Source: UBA8389 sp035719105 (GTDB taxonomy: Bacteria; Bacteroidota; Bacteroidia; Bacteroidales; UBA1402). From it: DNA of 64,000 nt. Under the pieces are notes generated by a model. The model saw only the letters and a list, made by a program, of their open reading frames with translations, made no database searches and had not been told where the DNA came from. Location: positions 248,001 through 312,000 of the forward strand of contig DASTGN010000006.1 of NCBI GenBank assembly GCA_035719105.1, given 5' to 3'. A program made the translations under genes and the position numbers. Shown piece after piece: positions 1 through 8,468 of the stretch. Within the stretch, counting starts at the first letter, position 1. Every line of letters starts with the position of its first letter.

Positions 1-2335
1 ATTTGGAAATCATGCTGTGCTCAATCATTTCACCTTCCTCAAAGCCCATTTTGTCCATGATGCCTGTGATTCGTTCGGAACCGAACAGACGCATCAAATT
101 GTCTTCGAGCGAAACGTAGAACACGGATGAACCCGGGTCGCCCTGACGTCCTGCACGACCTCGCAGCTGGCGGTCCACACGACGAGATTCGTGGCGTTCG
201 GTACCGATGATGGCCAAACCACCTGCCTTCTTGACTTCGGCCGAAAGCTTGATGTCGGTACCACGACCAGCCATGTTGGTGGCTATCGTCACAGAGGAAC
301 TCAAACCCGCTGTTGCCACGATGTCTGCTTCCCTTTGGTGCAGTTTGGCATTCAATACGTTATGTTTGATTTTGCGCATCGTGAGCATCTTGCTCAGCAA
401 TTCGGAGATTTCGACTGAAGTCGTACCAACCAGAACCGGACGACCAGCTTCCACCAATTTCACGATTTCTTCGATGACTGCCGTGTACTTTTCACGCTTT
501 GTTTTGAACACCCTGTCTTCCATATCGTTGCGGGTGATGGGTCTGTTGGTGGGAATCACCACGACATCCAATTTGTAGATGTCCCAAAGTTCACCAGCTT
601 CCGTTTCGGCAGTACCGGTCATACCGGCAAGCTTGTGATACATGCGGAAATAGTTCTGCAGGGTAATGGTTGCAAAGGTTTGCGTGGCAGCTTCGACCGT
701 AACCCGTTCCTTGGCTTCGATGGCTTGGTGAAGGCCATCTGAATAACGCCGACCTTCCATGATACGACCGGTTTGCTCATCTACGATCTTGACTTTGTTG
801 TCGATGACCACGTATTCGGTATCCAGTTCGAACATGCAATAGGCACGGAGCAACTGATTGATGGTATGGACACGTTCAGACTTGACGGCGTAATTAAGCA
901 TGAGCTCATCTTTACGGAGGTCCTTTTCTTCGGTGCTCAAATTCAAGTTTTCGATTTCTGCCAATTGGGCACCGATATCGGGCAACACAAAAAATTGTGG
1001 ATCTTCGGTATCCCCGGTAATGTAATCGATACCTTTGTCGGTCAGCTCTACCGTATTGTTTTGTTCGTCAATCACGAAATACATCGGATCGGTGGCCTCC
1101 GGCATCATACGATTGTTATCGGCCATATAGATTTCCTCCGTTTTCAACATGGCAGCCTTTGTGCCTTGTTCACTGAGGAACTTAATGAGTGCCTTGTTTC
1201 TGGGCAGTGCCTTGTGGGCTCTGAACAAAGCCAACGCACCTTCTTTTTGCTCGTCCTTGTTTTCTGAAGCCATTAATCTTTTGGCATCGGTCAGGAATTT
1301 GGTAGCCAACGTTTTTTGGGCGGCAACGACGCGTTCCACCTTGGGACGGAGTTCATCGAAGAGCTGGTCTTCACCTCTGGGCACCGGCCCTGAAATAATC
1401 AATGGGGTACGAGCGTCATCAATGAGCACGGAATCCACTTCGTCCACAATCGCATAATTGTGTTTGCGCTGTACCAAATCCATTGGGCTATTGGCCATGT
1501 TATCACGCAGATAGTCGAAGCCGAATTCGTTGTTGGTTCCGAAAGTAATATCGGCCATATACGCTTGACGGCGTTCATCTGAATTCGGACGGTGCTTGTC
1601 GATGCAATCAACCGAAATACCGTGGAACATGTAAAGTGGTCCCATCCATTCGGAGTCACGTTTGGACAAGTAATCATTGACTGTTACGACGTGCACTCCG
1701 TTGCCTGTCAGGGCGTTGAGGAATACCGGAAGCGTGGCGACCAAGGTTTTTCCTTCCCCGGTAGCCATTTCGGCAATTTTTCCGTTGTGCAAAACGGTTC
1801 CACCGAAAAGTTGTACGTCGTAATGAATCATATCCCATTTGACATCAGTACCACCAGCATTCCAATGGTTCTGATAAATCGCCTTGTCTCCTTCGATTCG
1901 TACGAAGTCGTGTTTTGGAGCCAAATCGCGGTCAAATTGAGTGGCTGTCACCACGATTTCTTCGTTTTGGGTAAACCGTCTGGCAGTATCCTTGACAATG
2001 GCGAAGACCTCGGGCAAAGCAGCATCCAAGGCGACTTCCAGTTTTTCGAGGATTTCTTTTTCTAGTTTGTCAATGGTGGCGTAAACTTTTTCGCGTTCGT
2101 CCATATCGAGTTCCTCAATGCCTTCCTTGAGTTTTTCAATCTCATTGCGTTCGGACTGGACGCTGTTTTGGATGGTGGAACGTATGTTGCTGGTGTGTTG
2201 GCGAAGTTCATCGTTGCTTAAGGCTTCGATGGCAGGGTATGCTTCTTTCACTTTCTCCACCCAGGGTGAAGTTTCTTTCAGGTCACGTGTGGATTTGTTC
2301 CCAAAAAGTTTAGTCAGGAAATCGTTGAATCCCAT
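1..2335 (-). CDS. secA: Preprotein translocase subunit SecA (C-terminal part outside window)
   Basis: SecA is the ATPase motor that drives unfolded proteins through SecYEG in the inner membrane. The reverse strand is open from the ATG at 2335 (MGFNDFLTKLFG) to the window edge, giving 778 codons. Visible motifs are Walker A MATGEGKT near residue 190, the DEAD-box variant DEVDSVLIDDARTPLI near 298, and the motor motifs GTTSVEISE and NMAGRGTDIKL and RGRAGRQGDPG in the second helicase domain. A charged stretch at about residues 50-140, longer than in E. coli SecA, is usual in Bacteroidota. The family is about 1,100 residues here, so roughly 300 C-terminal residues lie off the left edge. A TACTTTTG -7 element lies just upstream. 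Confidence 0.98.
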   Translation of the reverse strand, partial: MGFNDFLTKLFGNKSTRDLKETSPWVEKVKEAYPAIEALSNDELRQHTSNIRSTIQNSVQSERNEIEKLKEGIEELDMDEREKVYATIDKLEKEILEKLEVALDAALPEVFAIVKDTARRFTQNEEIVVTATQFDRDLAPKHDFVRIEGDKAIYQNHWNAGGTDVKWDMIHYDVQLFGGTVLHNGKIAEMATGEGKTLVATLPVFLNALTGNGVHVVTVNDYLSKRDSEWMGPLYMFHGISVDCIDKHRPNSDERRQAYMADITFGTNNEFGFDYLRDNMANSPMDLVQRKHNYAIVDEVDSVLIDDARTPLIISGPVPRGEDQLFDELRPKVERVVAAQKTLATKFLTDAKRLMASENKDEQKEGALALFRAHKALPRNKALIKFLSEQGTKAAMLKTEEIYMADNNRMMPEATDPMYFVIDEQNNTVELTDKGIDYITGDTEDPQFFVLPDIGAQLAEIENLNLSTEEKDLRKDELMLNYAVKSERVHTINQLLRAYCMFELDTEYVVIDNKVKIVDEQTGRIMEGRRYSDGLHQAIEAKERVTVEAATQTFATITLQNYFRMYHKLAGMTGTAETEAGELWDIYKLDVVVIPTNRPITRNDMEDRVFKTKREKYTAVIEEIVKLVEAGRPVLVGTTSVEISELLSKMLTMRKIKHNVLNAKLHQREADIVATAGLSSSVTIATNMAGRGTDIKLSAEVKKAGGLAIIGTERHESRRVDRQLRGRAGRQGDPGSSVFYVSLEDNLMRLFGSERITGIMDKMGFEEGEMIEHSMISK

Positions 2336-2374
2336 TTGTATAGAGTATTTGTTAGTTGTAATGAATCAATGCCG

Positions 2375-2382
2375 CAAAAGTA
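2375..2382 (-). promoter_or_regulatory. Candidate -7 element for secA
   Basis: On the minus strand this reads TACTTTTG, followed by C, a match to the Bacteroidetes -7 consensus TAnnTTTG, 40 bases before the secA ATG. No clear -33 TTG was found at 19-21 bp, so the call rests on one element. Confidence 0.45.
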
Positions 2383-2437
2383 ATGCTTTTTTCAGGCTGT
2401 TTGGAAATCTGCGTACTGAAAAATTGTGCAGTACGGC

Positions 2438-4018
2438 TTATTTCAGTTCGGGCAGTGCGTACCCTTGGTTGGACGTAGGTGGGCGAATCCTGAAAATGCG
2501 GCTCAGGGAAGCGTTGATGTCACCAGCAGAAACCGGGGTTTCGATGGTTTGTCCTTTTTGGTCAGGATTGTAATATATAAAAGGTGTGCTGAAAGCGCCA
2601 CTTCCAATTTGATAATCGTTTTCTGCCGAATTTTCACGAACATTCCATCCGCCTTGAATATCTAAATAAATATCAGCGGCGCGTTCGGTGTAAATGGCGT
2701 TGGCTTGTTCCGAAATGGCAGCGTTGGCAGTGCCCAACAGCAGTTGTGTATATGGATAGGCTTGTCTGACTCCGCTGAACTCTGATAAGAATTCGGTTGC
2801 CTTCTGACGGACTTCGTTCAGATGTAGGCCTTTTTCTTCGATTTTCTTGCGATTCAAGAAGATGGCCTGATGATCCCAAGCGCTGACCCATTGGTCGTTC
2901 CCATACAAGGCCATCAAATATAGATTCAACAACGAGGTGCAGCGATCCGGATAAAAATCGCCGGTATAGGCCTTTTCTTTTGGAACATCGATTGCCGGTA
3001 GAACGGGTTCGCCGGTTCCAGTGATGTACATGCGTATGTTTTCGTTGCCAACCGTTTTTTCAGTCGCTTTCAGCAATTTGCCAATTTCTTGATCCAACCG
3101 AAAATAAATATCCTGAATCTCGATAGGTGAAAGTGATTGGTTGTTCGATTTGGTATCTGCTGACAATTGGATGACTAAATAATCGGTGACACCATCTCTT
3201 CCAAGTTGCTCTTTCTCTATAGTCTGCAAGGCAATTCGAAGTACTTCCGAATTCATCATCGGCGATTCCTTGAACTGACTGAATTTGCTCCTACCTGCTT
3301 TGTTGTACAGATTTTTGAACAGCGTTGGGCTGGGTTGATGAGGCATAAACCGATAATAATCCATCGGTTTTAGGGGTGTCCAAGTGGTTTGTTCAACCAT
3401 TTGCCCCATGTTTTCCTGATCGTTGATATTTTGCAACCACCAAGGAATGTAGTTGTAATACGTTGAAGTACACCATTTTCCGGTAGAGTCATCCAACCAG
3501 AATACTCCATCGGCAGAATGACCTCCCAATAGGATAGCTTCTTCGGCATCAATTCCTATGGAAAAAACTTTAGCTTCGTTGTTAGAGGCCCTTTTAAGTT
3601 CATCTCCTAACGTGGATCCATGCAGATTCTTAGGAGAAACCATGTCTTGGGTGTAGTTGCCCAGGTATCTGGGATCCAGGATGCAAGAAACTTGTTTGTC
3701 CGTAGTACGATCGTACCAACGGGCCGCAGTGATGCCGTGCAATCGAGGCGTTGAACCTGTCATGAAGCTGGCACAAGCTGTTGCATTGTCCGGATGAGAA
3801 GACGCATAAACCATATTGGTGTAATGCGCGCTATTTTGAAGTACTTTACGAAAGCCGTCTTCTTCAAAACCGTTCATGAACCACTCTAAGTAGTTCTCAT
3901 CCAGTTGATTGATATGTATTCCAATCACCAATCGTGGGGTCAGATCTTCCGCCTGCAGGGGTAACCCTGAAGCAGAAACGGTAAGAAGTCCGAGGACGGA
4001 GGTGAGCAGTTTTTTCAT
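2438..4018 (-). CDS. Secreted alkaline-phosphatase-superfamily protein, catalytic motifs degenerate
   Basis: 526 residues with an N-terminal signal peptide (to about QAE, residue 23). The fold signature of the PafA/nucleotide-pyrophosphatase branch is clear: LVIGIHINQL, MTGSTPRLHGI and ARWYDR near the N terminus, GGHSADGVFWLDD in the middle, and EIQDIYFRLDQEIG later. The residues that make the two-zinc site in active members look lost. The first metal Asp is Asn37, the nucleophile position falls on Asn78 by my alignment, and the usual DHG block reads ITGTGEP. It is therefore probably a periplasmic non-enzymatic relative. It starts 5 bp after the Lnb-like gene and precedes secA, as in an operon. 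Family membership is confident; loss of activity is inferred. Confidence 0.82.
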   Translation of the reverse strand: MKKLLTSVLGLLTVSASGLPLQAEDLTPRLVIGIHINQLDENYLEWFMNGFEEDGFRKVLQNSAHYTNMVYASSHPDNATACASFMTGSTPRLHGITAARWYDRTTDKQVSCILDPRYLGNYTQDMVSPKNLHGSTLGDELKRASNNEAKVFSIGIDAEEAILLGGHSADGVFWLDDSTGKWCTSTYYNYIPWWLQNINDQENMGQMVEQTTWTPLKPMDYYRFMPHQPSPTLFKNLYNKAGRSKFSQFKESPMMNSEVLRIALQTIEKEQLGRDGVTDYLVIQLSADTKSNNQSLSPIEIQDIYFRLDQEIGKLLKATEKTVGNENIRMYITGTGEPVLPAIDVPKEKAYTGDFYPDRCTSLLNLYLMALYGNDQWVSAWDHQAIFLNRKKIEEKGLHLNEVRQKATEFLSEFSGVRQAYPYTQLLLGTANAAISEQANAIYTERAADIYLDIQGGWNVRENSAENDYQIGSGAFSTPFIYYNPDQKGQTIETPVSAGDINASLSRIFRIRPPTSNQGYALPELK

Positions 4019-4023
4019 TCAGT

Positions 4024-5226
4024 TCATTTCATTCTAAGTTGATACGCACCGAGAGCGGATCGCATCACCAAGATCAACAACAGGGGATACATTGCTGAGT
4101 TCAGTTGCTGCGGGAAAAGCCAGATGCCTACCAGGGCAATCAGCTGAAGCAACAAATTGATTGCTACGTATCCATTTGCAATCTTTTTCCTAAAACTGCC
4201 AAAAATCATGCCAAAGGCAAATACCAAGTGCAATGGGTTTTGCCACAACAACAAATAATTAATGTGTGTCGTTGGGTGGATCGAGAATAGAACCATAAAG
4301 GTAATTAGCGCACCGGTGATACCAAAAATGCCGTAAACAATAGCCGTAACCCACTGGAAATGTTTTCTTTTCAAAAATTCGTACGTGGTGCAACCAGCAA
4401 ACACTAAAAATAAGAACCATGAAACCATCAATGGCCCAGGCAGTTGGAGCGATTTTTTCAAAAGATGCTCGTTTGAACTGACAACTTGTCGTGTTTCGAG
4501 CACCAAAGGACGTATCTTGGCTGAATCGTCCACGACTACAGCCTTTGCAAAGGTTTCTGACAAAATCTCGGGAGCAAATTGCTGATCACTTAGCGTAGCA
4601 GAAGCATCTGCTTGCGCACCAAGCAAGAAGTCGATACCAAATTGCGTCCAGGGATGACTGTTCGTATAATGGTGAACCACGCTGCGTAATGTAGGGTAGT
4701 ATCCTTTTGTCCGGTAATCCACTTTCCCGAGCAAACCACTCACCACCACATCGCGGGGTTTGGTGGAGCAATTGTTGAAGAAGAAGTTGTAGCGGTAGGT
4801 TCGGTACTCCGGTTGGATGTTTTTTACCAACACTTGCCAAATCGATTCTTTTTCTTGCTGAGTCAGGTTCAGTATTTGTTCGGTGACGTTTCGGTTTTCC
4901 ATTTGGTATTCCAGCAGGAAGTCGGAATAGGAAAAAGCACCACAGACGTAATCCGTTTCGCCTTTTACAAATCGATAGATGAAGTGAGGACTGTTGAAGT
5001 CGAATAATCCATAATTGAAAACCAAGTCGAATCCGGTTTTGTAATCGACGACCCGAAGGGCAGTATGTCCGTAATGAGCATAAATGTCTTCGCCCGGAGA
5101 AACTGTAATAAGGGAAATGCTGGACGAATCGGATAATGGTTTTTCTTGCGAATAAACCTGAACGCAACGAAAAAGACCGGCCAAAACGAGCAGTGCAGTA
5201 AGAAGAAATTTTTTGGCAATCATCAT
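4024..5226 (-). CDS. Lnb/DUF4105 family membrane protein (lipoprotein N-acyltransferase-like)
   Basis: 400 residues. A signal-anchor (residues 5-25) is followed by the Lnb N-terminal periplasmic domain, formerly DUF4105. Its papain-like catalytic residues are visible as HYGHTALRV (His51/His54) and FFNNCSTKPRD (Cys153). The C-terminal third holds about five membrane segments and ends in LRMK. Lnb was described in Bacteroides as the enzyme that adds the third acyl chain to lipoproteins in the absence of Lnt; whether this copy does so is inference, since DUF4105 has several subfamilies. Two ATG codons are adjacent at 5226 and 5223. It is the first gene of an apparent two-gene unit with the degenerate phosphatase. 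Confidence 0.82.
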   Translation of the reverse strand: MMIAKKFLLTALLVLAGLFRCVQVYSQEKPLSDSSSISLITVSPGEDIYAHYGHTALRVVDYKTGFDLVFNYGLFDFNSPHFIYRFVKGETDYVCGAFSYSDFLLEYQMENRNVTEQILNLTQQEKESIWQVLVKNIQPEYRTYRYNFFFNNCSTKPRDVVVSGLLGKVDYRTKGYYPTLRSVVHHYTNSHPWTQFGIDFLLGAQADASATLSDQQFAPEILSETFAKAVVVDDSAKIRPLVLETRQVVSSNEHLLKKSLQLPGPLMVSWFLFLVFAGCTTYEFLKRKHFQWVTAIVYGIFGITGALITFMVLFSIHPTTHINYLLLWQNPLHLVFAFGMIFGSFRKKIANGYVAINLLLQLIALVGIWLFPQQLNSAMYPLLLILVMRSALGAYQLRMK

Positions 5227-5246
5227 GTTAAACCGGTTTGAAAGAA

Positions 5247-5254
5247 CAAAGGTA
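5247..5254 (-). promoter_or_regulatory. Candidate -7 element for the Lnb-like gene
   Basis: Minus strand TACCTTTG, matching TAnnTTTG, 20 bases before the start at 5226. The -33 element is not clear. Confidence 0.4.
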
Positions 5255-5305
5255 GTAAATTTGGGAAAATTTAAGAGTTCACTACGGTATGCGTCGAATT
5301 TTAAT

Positions 5306-5313
5306 TAGATTTG
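5306..5313 (+). promoter_or_regulatory. Candidate -7 element for pspC-like gene
   Basis: TAGATTTG, an exact match to TAnnTTTG, 17 bases before the ATG at 5331. It implies a very short leader. No good -33 TTG was seen. Confidence 0.4.
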
Positions 5314-5330
5314 TAAAAAAATAAATTGTT

Positions 5331-5528
5331 ATGGAACCCAAAAGATTGTACCGCAGCAGAGAGCGGATGCTTGGTGGAGTATGTGGAGGTGTAGCCGATT
5401 ATTTTGGCTTCGACAAAACCATCGCACGTTTGATTTTTGCGGCGCTGGTACTGGCCGGAACCGTGGGTTTCTGGTTGTACCTGCTGATGTGGATCATCGT
5501 GCCGGAAGAACCCTCCTCAGAGGTATAG
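5331..5528 (+). CDS. PspC domain protein
   Basis: 65 residues, close to a bare PspC domain. The signature RMLGGVCGGVADYFGFD is at residues 13-29, followed by one hydrophobic membrane segment (LIFAALVLAGTVGFWLYLLMWIIVP). PspC proteins sit in the inner membrane and in proteobacteria sense envelope stress with PspB; small single-domain versions are common in Bacteroidota and their role is not settled. It stands alone on the + strand and its 3' end overlaps the convergent PAS gene by 12 bp. Confidence 0.9.
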   Translation: MEPKRLYRSRERMLGGVCGGVADYFGFDKTIARLIFAALVLAGTVGFWLYLLMWIIVPEEPSSEV

Positions 5529-5945
5529 AACTTCGTTTCTGTCGCCTTCCAGCTTCCTTAAATCGGAAATATCCTGTACCACTTCCAATGTTCCGAGGAA
5601 ATGCCCCTCGGCATTTCTCATCGCATAATAATCGATGGTGATGAATTTACTTTGATGGTCCTGACGCCAAAATCGCGCATGCGTCTGGGCACCACTTTTG
5701 AAGTCATTGATGATTTGTTCCATCAATGGAATGTACTTTTTGGGATGACAAACATGCAAGTCTTTGCCTAAAGAGGGCTTGCTTCTCATAAAAAGCTTTT
5801 CTTCTGCCGGTTTATCTGAAAAAAAACGAACCGTATTGTCGGCACTTACAAAACTGATTTCAAATGGCAACTTGCTGAAAATATGTTCGAGTTCCTCCAC
5901 TGTGAAAGAACCGGTTGAAAGTTGGATGCGTTCGTTTGTTTCCAT
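5517..5945 (-). CDS. Single-domain PAS protein (DUF438-type PAS)
   Basis: 142 residues. The sequence matches the PAS domain found at the C terminus of DUF438/hemerythrin-like proteins: ISFVSADNTVRFFSD, then GKDLHVCHPKKY with the conserved CHP, then FKSGAQTHARFW, and GHFLGTLEVVQDISDLRKLEGD at the end. Here the PAS domain stands alone without DUF438 or a hemerythrin domain. Its ATG is 1 bp from the stop of the Nramp gene, so the two are likely cotranscribed, and a redox or metal-sensing role is possible but unproven. The 3' end overlaps the convergent pspC gene. Confidence 0.85.
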   Translation of the reverse strand: METNERIQLSTGSFTVEELEHIFSKLPFEISFVSADNTVRFFSDKPAEEKLFMRSKPSLGKDLHVCHPKKYIPLMEQIINDFKSGAQTHARFWRQDHQSKFITIDYYAMRNAEGHFLGTLEVVQDISDLRKLEGDRNEVLYL

Positions 5946-5946
5946 A

Positions 5947-7206
5947 TTACAAAAAACTGATGAATAATGCGATGTTGAGGAACGTTACGAGAATCCCCAT
6001 TCCATAGAGCGAGAAATTCTGTAATCGAGAATTCTTATAGTTACCCATGACTTTTTCGGAACTTGTGAGCCGAACTTGCGTAAAAATGGTGATGGGAAGC
6101 TGAATGCTCAGGAACATCTGTGAAAGGATAAGCCCCTGAAACGGATTGCTGATGAACAAGATGATGATTAAAGCAACAACTAATGAAATTGCTACGCCAG
6201 TGCGGGAATGGTTGTCCTTGATGTCGTAGGGTTCCTTATACATGCCTGCGAAAATAGAACCGGCTGCCATGCCCGAAGTGGTGGAAGAAGCAATCCCTGA
6301 GAATAGCAGGGCAACTGCGAAAACGATGGCGGCATGATTGCCAAGAAGGGGAGTCAGCAGGTTGTTGGCTTGTTGCAATTCACTGACTGGCGTATGGGTT
6401 TGGAAAAAGGTGGCCGCAGCCAGTAAAATCATGGCACTGTTGATGCCCCAACCGATGATCATGGACATCAACGTATCCATGAATTCAAATTTAAGCTGTT
6501 TTCGAATGATCTTATCGTCCTGCAAATTCCATTGACGGCTTTGAATCACTTCGGAGTGCAGGAATAGATTGTGCGGCATGACCACGGCTCCCAACACGCT
6601 CATGATCACGATCATCGAGCCTTTTGGAAAAGATGGAGTGACCCAACCCATTGCTGCGCTGGTCCAGTCGATGTGCACCAATGAAAGTTCATAAAGAAAC
6701 GAAAGTCCGATGACGGAAACAAAGGCAATGATCCATTTTTCGATGGCCTGATAGGAATTCGTAAAGAGTAGGATGCCAACGAAAATGGTTACCAGGATGG
6801 CTCCTGCACGAATGGGGATGTCAAAAAGCATGTTCAATGCAATGGCTCCACCCAAAATTTCGGCCAACGAGGTGGCAATGGAGGCCATCATACCAGAAAC
6901 CAAAAGCAATCTAGCCCAGGGTTTTTTCAAGTGAATGGTGGCGGCTTCGGACAAACAGAGCCCGGAAGCGATGCCTAGATGCGCCACATTGTGTTGCAGA
7001 AAAATCAACATCAGGGTCGAAAGTGTGACCATCCACAACAAGCTGTAGCCAAAATTGGCACCGGCAGCCAAATTGGATGCCCAGTTGCCAGGATCGATGA
7101 ATCCTACCGTCACCAATAGCCCCGGGCCGATGTATTTCAGAATTTCCGCTCCACCAAAGATGGGTCGGTAACCCTTCTTGTCAATATTCTGAAACAGCTT
7201 GAACAC
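5947..7206 (-). CDS. mntH: Nramp family divalent metal transporter
   Basis: 419 residues with about 11 membrane segments. The two Nramp signatures are intact: DPGN in the first helix (VGFIDPGNWASNLAAGA) and VVMPHNLFLHS in helix 6. The Met before PHN is the residue that favours Mn2+ and Fe2+ over Ca2+ and Mg2+ in the family, so this is a proton-coupled Mn/Fe importer type rather than the Mg or Al branch. It lies 6 bp after a cupin gene and 1 bp before a PAS gene, downstream of the ATP synthase genes. Confidence 0.93.
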   Translation of the reverse strand: MFKLFQNIDKKGYRPIFGGAEILKYIGPGLLVTVGFIDPGNWASNLAAGANFGYSLLWMVTLSTLMLIFLQHNVAHLGIASGLCLSEAATIHLKKPWARLLLVSGMMASIATSLAEILGGAIALNMLFDIPIRAGAILVTIFVGILLFTNSYQAIEKWIIAFVSVIGLSFLYELSLVHIDWTSAAMGWVTPSFPKGSMIVIMSVLGAVVMPHNLFLHSEVIQSRQWNLQDDKIIRKQLKFEFMDTLMSMIIGWGINSAMILLAAATFFQTHTPVSELQQANNLLTPLLGNHAAIVFAVALLFSGIASSTTSGMAAGSIFAGMYKEPYDIKDNHSRTGVAISLVVALIIILFISNPFQGLILSQMFLSIQLPITIFTQVRLTSSEKVMGNYKNSRLQNFSLYGMGILVTFLNIALFISFL

Positions 7207-7212
7207 CGAATC

Positions 7213-7554
7213 TTATTTCAAGAAATCGGCACGCATTGGGCTGAAACAATCGATGAGAAGGCCAGCTTCCAGGCATTCGCATCCGTGCAAGACATCAGGT
7301 TCCATGTACAAACCATCACCAGCGGTAACGATTTTCGTTTCTTCTCCGACGGTAAATGCAAACTTTCCGCTGACTACAAAAGTAGACTGCGAGTGGTAGT
7401 GGGCATGTGCATAACCCTTCGCACCTTGTTCGAACTTTACTTTAACCATCATGATTTGACCATCGTAACCAAGAATCTGTCGAGTGACTCCTTCGCCAGC
7501 TGGTTCCCAGGATATGTTTTTTTCAAAAACGAAAGAAGGACTGCATGTTTTCAT
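7213..7554 (-). CDS. Small cupin-domain protein
   Basis: 113 residues, one cupin barrel. Motif 1 is GYAHAHYHSQSTFVVSGKF with metal-type histidines; motif 2 is AGDGLYMEPDVLHGCECLEAG with its His. No signal peptide. Such single cupins bind a metal and act as dioxygenases, isomerases or small-molecule sensors; the sequence does not tell which. It begins 32 bp after atpG and ends 6 bp before the Nramp gene, so it may be read from the atp transcript. Confidence 0.85.
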   Translation of the reverse strand: MKTCSPSFVFEKNISWEPAGEGVTRQILGYDGQIMMVKVKFEQGAKGYAHAHYHSQSTFVVSGKFAFTVGEETKIVTAGDGLYMEPDVLHGCECLEAGLLIDCFSPMRADFLK

Positions 7555-7586
7555 AAGTCTATTTTATTTTATAAAAGACGAATAAT

Positions 7587-8465
7587 CTATCTCAAACTTT
7601 CGGCACCACCCACGATGTCGATCAACTCTCTGGTGATGGCCTCTTGTCTGGCCTTGTTGTATTTCAGTTTCAAGTCTTGAATCATTTCACCGGCATTGTC
7701 CGTTGCCGTTTGCATGGCAGTAGTTCGTGCGCCGAATTCTCCGGCGACTGAATCGAGCAATGCGCTGAAAAGTTTGTTTCGAACGGCTTTGGGAACCAAG
7801 CGAGCAACCAAATGTTGTTCATCGGGCTCCAAAATGTAGTCGAGGGTGAAACCACCAACTTGTTGCGACTTTTGTACTTGGGGTTTGAGTGGCAGCAATT
7901 TCTCCGCACGAATTTGTTGAACGGCCGCATTCTTGAAGTGGTTGTAAATGAGCTCGACTGCATCTATTTCCTTGGTTAGGAACAAATGCATCAATTCATT
8001 GGCAATATCAGCAACCAGTCCATAATCGGGTTTTTCAACGATGTGATTCAGGTTACCTTGCAAGGCGTACCCTCTTTTGCAGGCAGCATCTGCTACTTTT
8101 TTTCCAAGCGCGTAAACCAAAATGTTTTTGGAACCCAGATCTTGATATTTGACCAGCACTTCGTCCAATTTCTTAATGGCGTTGCTGTTGAAAGCACCAC
8201 AAAGGCTAGCATTTGATGATATCACCACAATAGCCACCCGTTTCACCGGTCGTGTTTCGGCCAATGGAATGTTCAAGTCTCCCGAAGAAAATGCCAGAAA
8301 ATCGCCAAGCATGTTCGTCAGTTTCTGTTCGTACGGCAAGTAACCGGTTATGGCGTCTTGAGCACGGCGAAGTTTCGCCGCGGACACCATCCGCATGGCG
8401 CTGGTGATTTTCCGGGTGGATGTCACCGAAGCTATTCGTGCACGTACTTCCTTGAGGGATGCCAT
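7587..8465 (-). CDS. atpG: ATP synthase F1 subunit gamma
   Basis: 292 residues. The N-terminal helix MASLKEVRARIASVTSTRKITSAMRMVSAAKLRRAQ and the C-terminal helix ending RQEAITRELIDIVGGAESL are the two halves of the rotor shaft and are typical of the family. It starts 3 bp after atpA and is the last F1Fo gene of the cluster. Gamma turns inside the alpha3beta3 hexamer and couples proton flow to ATP synthesis. Confidence 0.98.
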   Translation of the reverse strand: MASLKEVRARIASVTSTRKITSAMRMVSAAKLRRAQDAITGYLPYEQKLTNMLGDFLAFSSGDLNIPLAETRPVKRVAIVVISSNASLCGAFNSNAIKKLDEVLVKYQDLGSKNILVYALGKKVADAACKRGYALQGNLNHIVEKPDYGLVADIANELMHLFLTKEIDAVELIYNHFKNAAVQQIRAEKLLPLKPQVQKSQQVGGFTLDYILEPDEQHLVARLVPKAVRNKLFSALLDSVAGEFGARTTAMQTATDNAGEMIQDLKLKYNKARQEAITRELIDIVGGAESLR

Positions 8466-8468
8466 AAA

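Noticed and set aside
773..1267. 164-codon + strand frame
   Set aside because: Antisense to secA, whose motifs run through the same bases.
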